A model generated the notes under the pieces. That model was not told where the DNA came from and did no database searches. It saw only the letters and a list, made by a program, of their open reading frames with translations. A stretch of 37,367 nt of DNA from the NCBI GenBank assembly GCA_900551055.1, contig URUK01000025.1, positions 1 to 37,367 on the forward strand. The letters run 5' to 3'. The position numbers were made by a program, and so were the translations under genes. This document shows positions 23,561 through 30,837 of this stretch, piece after piece (the first letter of the stretch is position 1; each line of letters begins with the position of its first letter). This DNA comes from an uncultured Prevotella sp. GTDB lineage: Bacteria; Bacteroidota; Bacteroidia; Bacteroidales; Bacteroidaceae.

Positions 23561-25189
23561 ATGGCTAAAGAGATTAAATATAACGTAGACGCCCGTGACT
23601 TGCTCAAGAAGGGCGTTGACCAGTTGGCAGACGCAGTGAAGGTTACACTCGGCCCGAAAGGCCGCAACGTCATCATTGAAAAGAAGTTCGGCGCTCCGCA
23701 AATCACCAAGGACGGTGTTACCGTGGCAAAGGAGATTGAGCTGGCCGACCACTTCGAGAACACCGGCGCACAGCTCGTTAAGAGCGTGGCAAGCAAGACC
23801 GGCGACGATGCTGGCGACGGAACTACAACCGCTACGATACTTGCACAGAGCATCGTGAACGTAGGACTGAAGAACGTAACGGCAGGCGCCAACCCCATGG
23901 ACTTGAAGCGCGGCATCGACAAGGCCGTTGCTGCCGTTGTTGATTATATCAAGGCTAACGCCGAGAAGGTTGACGACAACTATGACAAGATTGAACAGGT
24001 TGCCACCGTCAGCGCAAACAACGACCCCGAAATAGGCAAGCTCATCGCCGACGCAATGCGTAAGGTAAGCAAGGACGGCGTAATCACAATCGAAGAAAGC
24101 AAGAGCCGCGACACCCATATCAACGTGGTTGAGGGCATGCAGTTCGACCGTGGCTACCTGAGCGGCTACTTCGTAACCGACGCAGACAAGATGGAATGCG
24201 TGATGGAAAATCCTTACATACTGATTTACGACAAGAAAATCAGCAACATCAAGGACTTCCTTCCCATCCTTCAGCCTGCAGCAGAGAGCGGACGCCCGTT
24301 GCTCGTAATCGCAGAGGACGTTGATTCAGAGGCTCTTACAACACTCGTTGTAAACCGTCTGCGCGGTGGATTGAAGATTTGTGCTGTCAAGGCTCCCGGC
24401 TTCGGCGACCGCCGCAAGGCTATGCTTGAGGACATCGCGATACTGACCGGCGGTGTTGTTATCAGCGAGGAGAAAGGCTTGAAGCTTGAGCAGGCTACGC
24501 TCGAGATGCTCGGCACCTGCGACAAGGTTACCGTTACCAAGGACAATACAACCATCGTAAACGGCGCTGGCGACAAGCAGTGCATCGCTGACCGCGTAGC
24601 TCAGTTGAAGAACGAGATTGCCAACACCACAAGCTCTTACGACAAGGAGAAGCTGCAGGAGCGTTTGGCCAAGATTTCAGGCGGTGTCGCAGTGCTCTAC
24701 GTAGGCGCGAACAGCGAGGTTGAGATGAAGGAGAAGAAAGACCGTGTAGACGACGCCCTCTGCGCCACACGTGCGGCTATCGAGGAAGGTGTAGTTGTAG
24801 GCGGCGGCACGACATATATCCGCGCACTCGACACTCTTAAAGATGTCAAGGGCGACAACGCCGACGAGCAGACGGGTATCAACATCGTGGTACGCGCCAT
24901 CGAGGAGCCTCTCCGCCAGATTGTAGCCAACGCCGGAGGCGAGGGTGCAGTCGTAGTGCAGAAGGTTCGCGAAGGTGAAGGCGACTTCGGATACAATGCA
25001 CGCACCGACGAGTACGAGGACTTGCGTAAGGCCGGAGTAATCGACCCCGCCAAGGTAGCCCGTGTTGCTCTTGAGAACGCCGCTTCAATTGCCGGCATGT
25101 TCCTGACAACGGAATGCCTTATCGTTGAAAAGCCCGAGGAGAAACCGGCAATGCCGATGGGCAACCCGGGAATGGGCGGAATGATGTAA
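23561..25189 (+). CDS. groEL: chaperonin GroEL
   Basis: 542 residues, complete, with normal length and landmarks: VKVTLGPKGRNVIIEKKFGAP, the ATPase motif GDGTTTATILAQ, the apical domain with YFVTDADKMECVMENPYILIYDKKIS, AVKAPGFGDRRKAMLEDIAILTGG, and the intermediate-domain signature AAIEEGVVVGGGTTYIRAL. The C-terminus is the Gly/Met-rich tail PGMGGMM. It folds proteins in the cytoplasm with GroES. It ends before a strong terminator. Confidence 0.99.
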   Translation: MAKEIKYNVDARDLLKKGVDQLADAVKVTLGPKGRNVIIEKKFGAPQITKDGVTVAKEIELADHFENTGAQLVKSVASKTGDDAGDGTTTATILAQSIVNVGLKNVTAGANPMDLKRGIDKAVAAVVDYIKANAEKVDDNYDKIEQVATVSANNDPEIGKLIADAMRKVSKDGVITIEESKSRDTHINVVEGMQFDRGYLSGYFVTDADKMECVMENPYILIYDKKISNIKDFLPILQPAAESGRPLLVIAEDVDSEALTTLVVNRLRGGLKICAVKAPGFGDRRKAMLEDIAILTGGVVISEEKGLKLEQATLEMLGTCDKVTVTKDNTTIVNGAGDKQCIADRVAQLKNEIANTTSSYDKEKLQERLAKISGGVAVLYVGANSEVEMKEKKDRVDDALCATRAAIEEGVVVGGGTTYIRALDTLKDVKGDNADEQTGINIVVRAIEEPLRQIVANAGGEGAVVVQKVREGEGDFGYNARTDEYEDLRKAGVIDPAKVARVALENAASIAGMFLTTECLIVEKPEEKPAMPMGNPGMGGMM

Positions 25190-25211
25190 AATTGCAAACT
25201 TAAGATAACAA

Positions 25212-25247
25212 AAAGAGGGGCACCTGTCAGGTTCGCCCCTCTTTTTT
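25212..25247 (+). terminator. groEL terminator
   Basis: GAGGGGC (25215-25221) pairs with GCCCCTC (25235-25241), with inner pairing across ACCTGTCAGGT, and six T follow. A run of A precedes it. The same AAAAAGAGGGGC stem is used by the terminator at 30786-30817. Confidence 0.92.
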
Positions 25248-25288
25248 ACTGTTTTTGGCATGAAATATCTAAAATTTAGCATGAAAAA

Positions 25289-25320
25289 TTTGCTTCTTAT
25301 GGGCAAAGTGCATAAATTTG
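25289..25320 (+). promoter_or_regulatory. orphan promoter downstream of groEL
   Basis: TTTG (25289-25292), a 20-bp spacer and TAAATTTG (25313-25320) give a full match to the Bacteroidota consensus, with no gene start within 150 bp. Predicted start is near 25327. Confidence 0.6.
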
Positions 25321-25326
25321 CACTTG

Positions 25327-25448
25327 AAAATAAGAACAAAAAGCGAATAGATCCTAAAGTAGATATTTTTTTGATTTGTTTTAGTAGATTAGTTTTTAAG
25401 TAGTTTGTTTTTTGAAAATCGCTTGTCGTGACGACATGCGATTTTTTT
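25327..25448 (+). ncRNA. candidate small RNA between groEL and the kinase operon
   Basis: A consensus promoter is followed about 90 bp later by a strong hairpin (25416-25422 and 25424-25428 paired with 25432-25436 and 25438-25444, loop TGA) and seven T. The implied transcript is about 120 nt. The body is AT-rich and has no plausible reading frame. It matches no RNA family that I can name, so this is a structural prediction only. Confidence 0.5.
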
Positions 25449-25504
25449 GTTTGTACCTAAATCAAAAATCGAAGCCTTTGTTTTACATTGTCCTTGATTT
25501 TGCG

Positions 25505-25512
25505 TATCTTTG
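25505..25512 (+). promoter_or_regulatory. -7 box of the kinase operon
   Basis: TATCTTTG fits TAnnTTTG. The -33 TTTG is 24 bp away (25477-25480), longer than usual. Predicted start is about 25517-25519, so an upstream GTG/TTG start for the first gene is excluded. Confidence 0.55.
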
Positions 25513-25565
25513 CAGACATGTTCCTGTGTGCGTGCTTCTTGCGTATGCGGCCATATTGTAAGATT

Positions 25566-25760
25566 ATGGATGTAAATGATTTCAAGATAAAATGGTGGCA
25601 GTGGGTGCTGTATATCGCCGTTTCGGGCGGACTGCTTTACATCACCAAGTCGTGGCTTATGTCGCTTGGCATAATCCTGTTATTGATATTGCTCGACCGC
25701 TGGCTTGCTGAATATGAGCGCAAGAAGCGTGGTGGCGACGATGACGATATATTGTTGTAA
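25566..25760 (+). CDS. small membrane protein of the amgK-murU-like operon
   Basis: 64 residues from ATG 25566 (MDVNDFKIKWWQWVLYIAVSGG). An alternative ATG at 25518 sits at the predicted transcription start and adds 16 residues. Two closely spaced hydrophobic helices (WVLYIAVSGGLLYITKSW and LMSLGIILLLILLDRWLA) are followed by a charged tail (EYERKKRGGDDDD). Only 3 bp separate its stop from the kinase-RapZ gene, so translation is probably coupled. I recognise no family; a membrane anchor or partner for the downstream enzyme is possible but unsupported. Confidence 0.7.
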   Translation: MDVNDFKIKWWQWVLYIAVSGGLLYITKSWLMSLGIILLLILLDRWLAEYERKKRGGDDDDILL

Positions 25761-25763
25761 ACT

Positions 25764-27305
25764 ATGCAGAAGCTTTTGGATTTATACAAGTCGTGGAGCG
25801 GTTCGGCGCCTTCGGGCGTGGAACAGCTTGATACAGCCGGCAGCAACCGCCGGTATTTCCGTATATTGGGGGCTGACGGAGGTTCTGTCATAGGCGTTAT
25901 AGGTACAAGCCGTGATGAAGACCATGCCTTTATTTACCTTTCCGGGCATTTCAGGAAGCGTCAGCTTCCTGTGCCGCATATCCTTGCCGTGTCGGACGAT
26001 GAGCTGCGTTACTTGCAGGAAGACCTTGGGCGTGTGTCTTTATTCGGTGCGATAAGCGGCGGACGCGAGGCCGGCGGGCGATATAACCAGCGTGAGAAGC
26101 AGTTGCTTGTCAATACTGTTCGTGAGCTTCCTAACATACAGATACGCGGCGCGCGCGGACTGGACTGGGCCAATTGTTATCCGCAACCCGAGTTTGACGA
26201 GGACACCGTGCTATTCGACTTGAATTATTTTAAGTACTGTTTCCTCAAGCCTGCCGAACTTGATTTCCACGAATTGAAGCTTGAAGCCAACTTCCGCCTC
26301 TTTGCGAAAGACCTTGTCGCGGAGAAGGCTGACAGCTTTATGTACCGTGATTTCCAGGCACGCAATGTCATGCTCGACGCCCAAGGCCGTCCGTATTTCA
26401 TCGATTACCAAGGCGGACGCAAGGGGCCGTATTACTATGACTTGGCTTCATTCCTTTGGCAGGCATCGGCCAGATATCCGTATAAGCTCAGGCGAGAGCT
26501 TGTTTACGAGTATTACAACTCGTTGAAGCTTTATACTGAAGTTCCATCTGTACGTCATTTTGTGGAACGGTTGAGCCTGTTTGTATTGTTCCGCACGCTC
26601 CAGGTGCTCGGCGCTTACGGCTTCCGAGGGTATTTCGAGCGTAAAAAGCATTTCCTTGACAGCATACCTCCGGCCATACAGAACCTGCGCGAACTGCTGA
26701 AGCTTAATGTCTTCACTTATCCGTATTTGCTTGATGTGTTGCGCCAGCTTACCGAAATGCCGCAGTTTGCACACATTGAAGAGCCTGCATTGACACGTGC
26801 TGACGGTTTCAAGACAACTGACAGCAAAGTGTATGCAGCCCATCCTTCTGACGGTCCGGCCACATTCTCGAAGTATGACAACAAGGGGCCGCTGGTTGTC
26901 CGCGTGTATAGTTTTTCCTATCACAAGGGCATTCCTGAAGACGAGAGCGGCAACGGGGGCGGCTATGTGTTCGATTGTCGCGGCACGCACAACCCCGGCC
27001 GTTACGAGCCTTACAAGAAACTGACGGGGCTTGACGAGCCGGTGATACGCTTCCTTGAGGACGACGGCGAAATACTTACATTCCTTGATAATGTTTATAA
27101 ACTGGCCGACACCCATGTGCGCCGCTATATTCAGCGCGGTTTTACAAACCTGATGTTCAGCTTCGGATGCACTGGCGGACAGCACCGCAGCGTATATGCG
27201 GCCCAGCATCTTGCCGAACACATCAACGACAAGTTTGGCGTGGAGGTACGCATTGTACATCGTGAGCAGAACATAAGCACCGTGTTGGAGGCTAAGAAAA
27301 AATAA
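25764..27305 (+). CDS. AmgK-like sugar kinase fused to a RapZ C-terminal domain
   Basis: 513 residues with two domains. Residues 1 to about 340 are an aminoglycoside-phosphotransferase-fold kinase of the AmgK type (anomeric N-acetylmuramate/N-acetylglucosamine kinase): catalytic loop YRDFQARNVML (D196, N201) and metal-binding FIDYQGGRKGPYYYDLASFL (D214). Residues about 365-505 match the C-terminal domain of RapZ, with VVRVYSFSYHKGIP, VFDCRGTHNPG, and the loop FGCTGGQHRSVYAAQHLAEHI (G468-S476). RapZ in E. coli binds glucosamine-6-phosphate through this domain and controls GlmS synthesis. The next gene, 11 bp on, is a MurU-like nucleotidyltransferase, which supports an amino-sugar recycling route (sugar to sugar-1-phosphate to UDP-sugar). 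The fused sensor role is inferred. H of the usual HxD motif is Y here. Confidence 0.88.
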   Translation: MQKLLDLYKSWSGSAPSGVEQLDTAGSNRRYFRILGADGGSVIGVIGTSRDEDHAFIYLSGHFRKRQLPVPHILAVSDDELRYLQEDLGRVSLFGAISGGREAGGRYNQREKQLLVNTVRELPNIQIRGARGLDWANCYPQPEFDEDTVLFDLNYFKYCFLKPAELDFHELKLEANFRLFAKDLVAEKADSFMYRDFQARNVMLDAQGRPYFIDYQGGRKGPYYYDLASFLWQASARYPYKLRRELVYEYYNSLKLYTEVPSVRHFVERLSLFVLFRTLQVLGAYGFRGYFERKKHFLDSIPPAIQNLRELLKLNVFTYPYLLDVLRQLTEMPQFAHIEEPALTRADGFKTTDSKVYAAHPSDGPATFSKYDNKGPLVVRVYSFSYHKGIPEDESGNGGGYVFDCRGTHNPGRYEPYKKLTGLDEPVIRFLEDDGEILTFLDNVYKLADTHVRRYIQRGFTNLMFSFGCTGGQHRSVYAAQHLAEHINDKFGVEVRIVHREQNISTVLEAKKK

Positions 27306-27316
27306 AACAACAGATT

Positions 27317-28051
27317 ATGATGCAGGCAATGATATTCGCCGCGGGGCTTGGTACGCGCCTGAAGCCGCTTACCGACACAATGTCTAAGGCACTCGTGAGG
27401 GTGGGGGACAGGCCACTTATCGAGCGCGTGGTGGAAAAGCTGAAGGCTTCAGGCGTTGAAAGGATGGTTGTAAACGTACATCATTTTGCGTCGCAGGTGG
27501 TCGGTTTTTTGCATGATAACGGCAATTTCGGTGTTGACATACGCATAAGCGACGAGTCGGAGATGCTTCTCGACACCGGCGGAGGACTGAAAAAGGCCGC
27601 CCCGTTGTTTGCGCCTGACGCTCCGATACTTATCCACAACGTAGACATATTGAGCAATGTAGACCTCCGTTGGCTGTACGAAAGCCATAAGGGCAGTGAC
27701 GCCACTCTGCTTGTCAGTGAGCGTAAGACTAAACGTTACCTGCTTTTCAACGACGAAATGCGCCTCGTAGGCTGGACAAACATAGAGACAGGCGAGGTTA
27801 AAAGCCCTTATCCAGACTTGGATGTAAGCGCTTGTAAGCGGTTCGCCTTTTCCGGAATACACGTCTTTTCGCCGCGTCTTTTCCCTTTGATGGACGGTTT
27901 TCCTGACAAGTTCGGCATAATAGACTTTTACCTGAAAGTGTGCGGCAAGGCCGTAATCAAGGCTTGTGTCAAGCCCGACTTGCAGCTGCTTGACGTGGGA
28001 AAGCTCGACACTTTGGCCGAAGCGGAACGGTTTATAGCCGCCAACGGTTGA
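27317..28051 (+). CDS. MurU-like sugar-1-phosphate nucleotidyltransferase
   Basis: 244 residues of the NTP-transferase fold. The nucleotide-binding signature is FAAGLGTRLKPLTDTMSKALV (7-27), followed by the substrate loop LLDTGGGLKKA (84-94) and the metal-binding aspartate in HNVDILSN (D110). A second ATG one codon later (MQAMIFAAG) is equally possible. Size and motifs fit MurU, which makes UDP-N-acetylmuramate from its 1-phosphate, though GlmU-like or mannose-1-phosphate enzymes share these motifs. Lying 11 bp after an AmgK-type kinase is the best evidence for the MurU reading, as in the AmgK-MurU pair of Pseudomonas and Tannerella. It has no C-terminal left-handed helix, so it is not a bifunctional GlmU. 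Confidence 0.85.
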   Translation: MMQAMIFAAGLGTRLKPLTDTMSKALVRVGDRPLIERVVEKLKASGVERMVVNVHHFASQVVGFLHDNGNFGVDIRISDESEMLLDTGGGLKKAAPLFAPDAPILIHNVDILSNVDLRWLYESHKGSDATLLVSERKTKRYLLFNDEMRLVGWTNIETGEVKSPYPDLDVSACKRFAFSGIHVFSPRLFPLMDGFPDKFGIIDFYLKVCGKAVIKACVKPDLQLLDVGKLDTLAEAERFIAANG

Positions 28052-28086
28052 ATAGTTGCTAACTGATTGATAGTCAATATATTGGC

Positions 28087-28167
28087 AAAAGGCCGCCTTT
28101 CATGCGCTGAAAGACGGCCTTTTGCGTTGCAATTCATGGTCTTTTGCAATGCCGTTTGCCGTCTTTT
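28087..28167. repeat. 22-bp palindrome array, copy 5 (4 units)
   Basis: Cores are centred at 28094, 28116, 28138 and 28160: AAAAGGCCGCCTTTC, GAAAGACGGCCTTTT, AATTCATGGTCTTTT and CGTTTGCCGTCTTTT. Spacing is exactly 22. Linkers are ATGCGCT, GCGTTGC and GCAATGC. The array begins 35 bp after the murU-like stop. Confidence 0.9.
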
Positions 28168-28260
28168 GCAAGACGGGAGTTGGGGCTACGGCTTGTCGGT
28201 GACGTGCCCTTGGATGTTGGATGATGCGTTTTCGCTCAATAAGTCAGTGTATTATAGTGA

Positions 28261-28286
28261 AACATTAAAAAAATGTTGTACTTTTG
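28261..28286 (+). promoter_or_regulatory. guaA promoter with overlapping palindrome
   Basis: TACTTTTG (28279-28286) fits the -7 box. AACATT (28261-28266) and AATGTT (28272-28277) form a dyad just upstream, where a -33 element would normally be; it may be an operator. The leader to guaA would be about 165 nt and would include the repeat at 28341. Confidence 0.45.
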
Positions 28287-28340
28287 CAAAAGAATTTATA
28301 CAGGCGAAGGAAAGAGTAGACGGGTGACGGGACAAATCTC

Positions 28341-28372
28341 TTTGTCAACTTGTATCTTGTTGCTTGTCAACT
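28341..28372. repeat. 32-bp CTTGTCAACT repeat, copy 2
   Basis: TTTGTCAACTTGT, nine variable bases, CTTGTCAACT. It is identical to the copy at 20616-20647 at 26 of 32 positions and lies within the probable guaA leader. Confidence 0.65.
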
Positions 28373-28456
28373 GGAAAGCCATTGCCTTTAGCTCCTTAGC
28401 GAGTGAAACGGGCGGTAACTCCTTTTAACTCCTTTAATTACTAATAAAAAGATACG

Positions 28457-29998
28457 ATGCAGAAAATCATCATTCTCGACTTCGGTTCGCAGACAACGCA
28501 GCTCATAGGCCGCCGCGTGCGCGAGCTTGACACGTTTTGTGAAATCCTGCCTTACAACAAGTTTCCGCAAGACACGACGGGCGTCATCGGCGTAATCCTT
28601 AGCGGTTCGCCTTATTCCGTGCACGACCCGGAGGCGTTCAAGGCAGACTTGAGCCAGTTTGTAGGCAAGTTTCCTGTGCTCGGAATATGCTACGGAGCGC
28701 AGTTCATAGCCTCGCAGGGAGGCGGAAAGGTTGAAAAGACCAATACACGCGAGTACGGACGGGCGCATCTTATGCAGTTTGACGCTGAAAATCCGCTGTT
28801 CAAGGGCTTTAAGGAAAACTCTCAGGTGTGGATGAGCCACGGCGACACGATAACGGCTTTGCCTTCCGATTGTCATGCCATAGCTTCCACGGCCGATGTC
28901 AAGTTTGCGGCATACGCCAGCGAGAGCAACCCGTTGTGGGCGGTGCAGTTCCATCCAGAAGTGTTCCATACGGAGCAGGGAAAGCAGCTGTTGCAGAATT
29001 TTGTAGTTGACATTTGTGGTAGCCGGCAGGAATGGAGCGCGGCTTCGTTCGTGGAAACAACGGTGCAGGAGTTGAAAGAACAGCTCGGCAACGACCGCGT
29101 GATACTCGGACTTTCGGGTGGAGTTGACTCTTCCGTATGTGCCACTCTGCTCAACCGCGCCATCGGCTCAAACCTTACGTGTATATTCGTAGACCACGGT
29201 ATGCTGCGCAAAAACGAGTTCCAAAAGGTAATGGAGGCATACAAGGGACTCGGCCTGAACGTAATCGGAGTGGACGCAAGCGACAAGTTCTTCAAGGACT
29301 TGGAAGGTGTGAGCGACCCGGAGCAGAAGCGCAAAATCATAGGCCGTGACTTCGTTGAGGTGTTCAACGCTGAGGCGAAGAAGATAACCGATGCAAAATG
29401 GCTGGCACAGGGCACAATCTATCCCGACCGCATAGAGAGCCTTAGCATCACGGGCATGGTTATCAAGAGCCACCATAACGTGGGCGGACTGCCCAAGGAG
29501 ATGCACCTGCAGTTGTGTGAGCCGCTCAAATGGCTGTTCAAGGACGAGGTGCGCCGCGTTGGCTATCAGCTCGGCATGCCCGAACGGCTTATCAAGCGCC
29601 ACCCGTTTCCCGGTCCCGGACTGGCCGTGCGCATACTCGGCGACATCACACGTGAGAAGGTCCGCATCCTGCAAGACGCTGACGACATATACATCGAGAA
29701 CATGCACAACTACATTTGTGAGGACGGCGAGCCGTTGTATGACAAGGTTTGGCAGGCCGGCACAGTGCTTCTCTCGACGATACGCAGCGTCGGTGTGATG
29801 GGCGACGAGCGCACTTACGAGCACCCTGTGGCTCTGCGCGCCGTGACGAGCACCGACGCCATGACCGCCGACTGGGCGCATCTGCCTTACGACTTCATGG
29901 CTAAGGTCTCCAATGAGATTATAAACAAGGTGAAAGGCGTCAACCGCGTTTGTTACGACATCTCGTCAAAGCCGCCTTCGACAATCGAGTGGGAGTAA
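28457..29998 (+). CDS. guaA: GMP synthase (glutamine-hydrolysing)
   Basis: 513 residues, complete. The N-terminal class I glutamine amidotransferase has its nucleophile C78 in GICYGAQF and the triad H166/E168 in FHPEVFHT. The ATP-pyrophosphatase domain has the P-loop SGGVDSS (220-226) and FVDHGMLRKNE. The C-terminal dimerization domain ends in KPPSTIEWE, the hallmark of GuaA. It converts XMP, ATP and glutamine to GMP. It is a single gene with a long leader and a terminator after it. Confidence 0.99.
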   Translation: MQKIIILDFGSQTTQLIGRRVRELDTFCEILPYNKFPQDTTGVIGVILSGSPYSVHDPEAFKADLSQFVGKFPVLGICYGAQFIASQGGGKVEKTNTREYGRAHLMQFDAENPLFKGFKENSQVWMSHGDTITALPSDCHAIASTADVKFAAYASESNPLWAVQFHPEVFHTEQGKQLLQNFVVDICGSRQEWSAASFVETTVQELKEQLGNDRVILGLSGGVDSSVCATLLNRAIGSNLTCIFVDHGMLRKNEFQKVMEAYKGLGLNVIGVDASDKFFKDLEGVSDPEQKRKIIGRDFVEVFNAEAKKITDAKWLAQGTIYPDRIESLSITGMVIKSHHNVGGLPKEMHLQLCEPLKWLFKDEVRRVGYQLGMPERLIKRHPFPGPGLAVRILGDITREKVRILQDADDIYIENMHNYICEDGEPLYDKVWQAGTVLLSTIRSVGVMGDERTYEHPVALRAVTSTDAMTADWAHLPYDFMAKVSNEIINKVKGVNRVCYDISSKPPSTIEWE

Positions 29999-30041
29999 TG
30001 TTCTTGCGGCTGAAAGGTCTGCATTTTTAACGGTTTTATCT

Positions 30042-30080
30042 CCATAATGTGCATTTTTCAGTACATTGTGGGGATTTTTT
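30042..30080 (+). terminator. guaA terminator
   Basis: CCATAATGT (30042-30050) pairs with ACATTGTGG (30063-30071; one T-G pair), and a T run follows (30075-30080). It lies 44 bp after the guaA stop. Confidence 0.75.
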
Positions 30081-30158
30081 GTTACGGCGTCAGGCAAAGC
30101 CCATGTCTGTGTTATGTCGTTGGAAATAATGCAAAAATTCTGTAAATGGCAGGCCGTG

Positions 30159-30191
30159 TTTGTCGGTTCACGGCATAAAAGCTTAACTTTG
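30159..30191 (+). promoter_or_regulatory. promoter of the small CarboxypepD_reg-like gene
   Basis: TTTG (30159-30162), a 21-bp spacer and TAACTTTG (30184-30191) match the consensus. The first ATG lies only 5 bp past the box, at the predicted start of transcription. Confidence 0.7.
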
Positions 30192-30196
30192 CTGAC

Positions 30197-30694
30197 ATGA
30201 TTTATGCTGTGATGCGCTGTTGCCGTTACATATTGATTCTGTTGTTCGTTGTTGCCGCCGTTACATGCCGTGCCCAGCTGTCAGCCGTAGTGTTCGATAT
30301 TGAGACGCGGCGGTGTGTGCCGGGTGTTACGGTGTATATCAATCCTTCGGGCAAGACCATGACAGACAGCTATGGGCGGTTTACCGTCAGTGGTGGCTGT
30401 AACGGCATAACGCTGTCGCATGGAAGTTTTGAAGCCCTGTCGCTTGACAAGTCTTCCGTGCGCGATACAATCTGGCTGTTGCCCAAAATGCGGCGGCTCG
30501 ATGAGGTTGTGGTATACGGCAAGAAACCGAAGCCCGGTTTCGACATAAAGGCTGCAACTCAACGCGCAGCAGCCGGAGCAGGAGTCCGGGGAGGTTCGGG
30601 TGCCAACTTCGACTTCTTTTCAATCTTCAACCCCAAGGCTCGCAAGCATGCCAAGCGGCGTAAGGAAATCAAGGAAATGCTTGACAAGTATTGA
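30197..30694 (+). CDS. secreted carboxypeptidase-regulatory-like domain protein
   Basis: 165 residues. The signal peptide ILILLFVVAAVTCRA is followed by LSAVVFDIETRRCVPGVTVYINPSGKTMTDSYGRFTVSGG, the CarboxypepD_reg-like beta-sandwich found at the N-terminus of SusC proteins, but here without a plug or barrel. The fold ends at RRLDEVVVYGKKPKPGFD, a TonB-box-like segment. The rest is a basic tail (NPKARKHAKRRKEIKEMLDKY). ATG 30212 (MRCCRY) is an alternative start that would leave a normal leader. A free-standing domain of this kind is of unknown role; it may sit in the periplasm or outer membrane. Confidence 0.8.
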   Translation: MIYAVMRCCRYILILLFVVAAVTCRAQLSAVVFDIETRRCVPGVTVYINPSGKTMTDSYGRFTVSGGCNGITLSHGSFEALSLDKSSVRDTIWLLPKMRRLDEVVVYGKKPKPGFDIKAATQRAAAGAGVRGGSGANFDFFSIFNPKARKHAKRRKEIKEMLDKY

Positions 30695-30785
30695 CAGCAG
30701 TGTTGCCATTGGTTTCTTTTCCGTTTGCCGCATCGGCAAAGATTATGAAAATATGCTGATAGACAGAACGGTTGGTATGAAAAAC

Positions 30786-30817
30786 AAAAAGAGGGGCAAG
30801 CAATTGCCCCTCTTTTT
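30786..30817. terminator. bidirectional terminator
   Basis: GAGGGGCAA (30791-30799) and TTGCCCCTC (30804-30812) form a perfect 9-bp stem with loop GCAA, with A5 before and T5 after. It ends both the small plus-strand gene and the minus-strand polysaccharide operon. Confidence 0.93.
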
Positions 30818-30837
30818 CGTTGATATGAAATAGGTCG

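Larger units (their letters stand above)
28052..28456. other. intergenic region upstream of guaA
   Basis: 405 bp without a gene. It contains the fifth 22-bp palindrome array, the guaA promoter with an overlapping palindrome, the second CTTGTCAACT repeat, and an AACTCCTTTTAACTCCTTTA stretch (about 28418-28437) resembling the groES-groEL gap. Confidence 0.65.

Noticed and set aside
26448..27260. 270-codon minus-strand open frame
   Set aside because: It is antisense to the kinase-RapZ gene with no recognisable domain.
4091..28167. The 22-bp arrays as CRISPR
   Set aside because: Units are only 22 bp long in total, the repeat is degenerate, linkers are 7 bp, and no cas genes are present.
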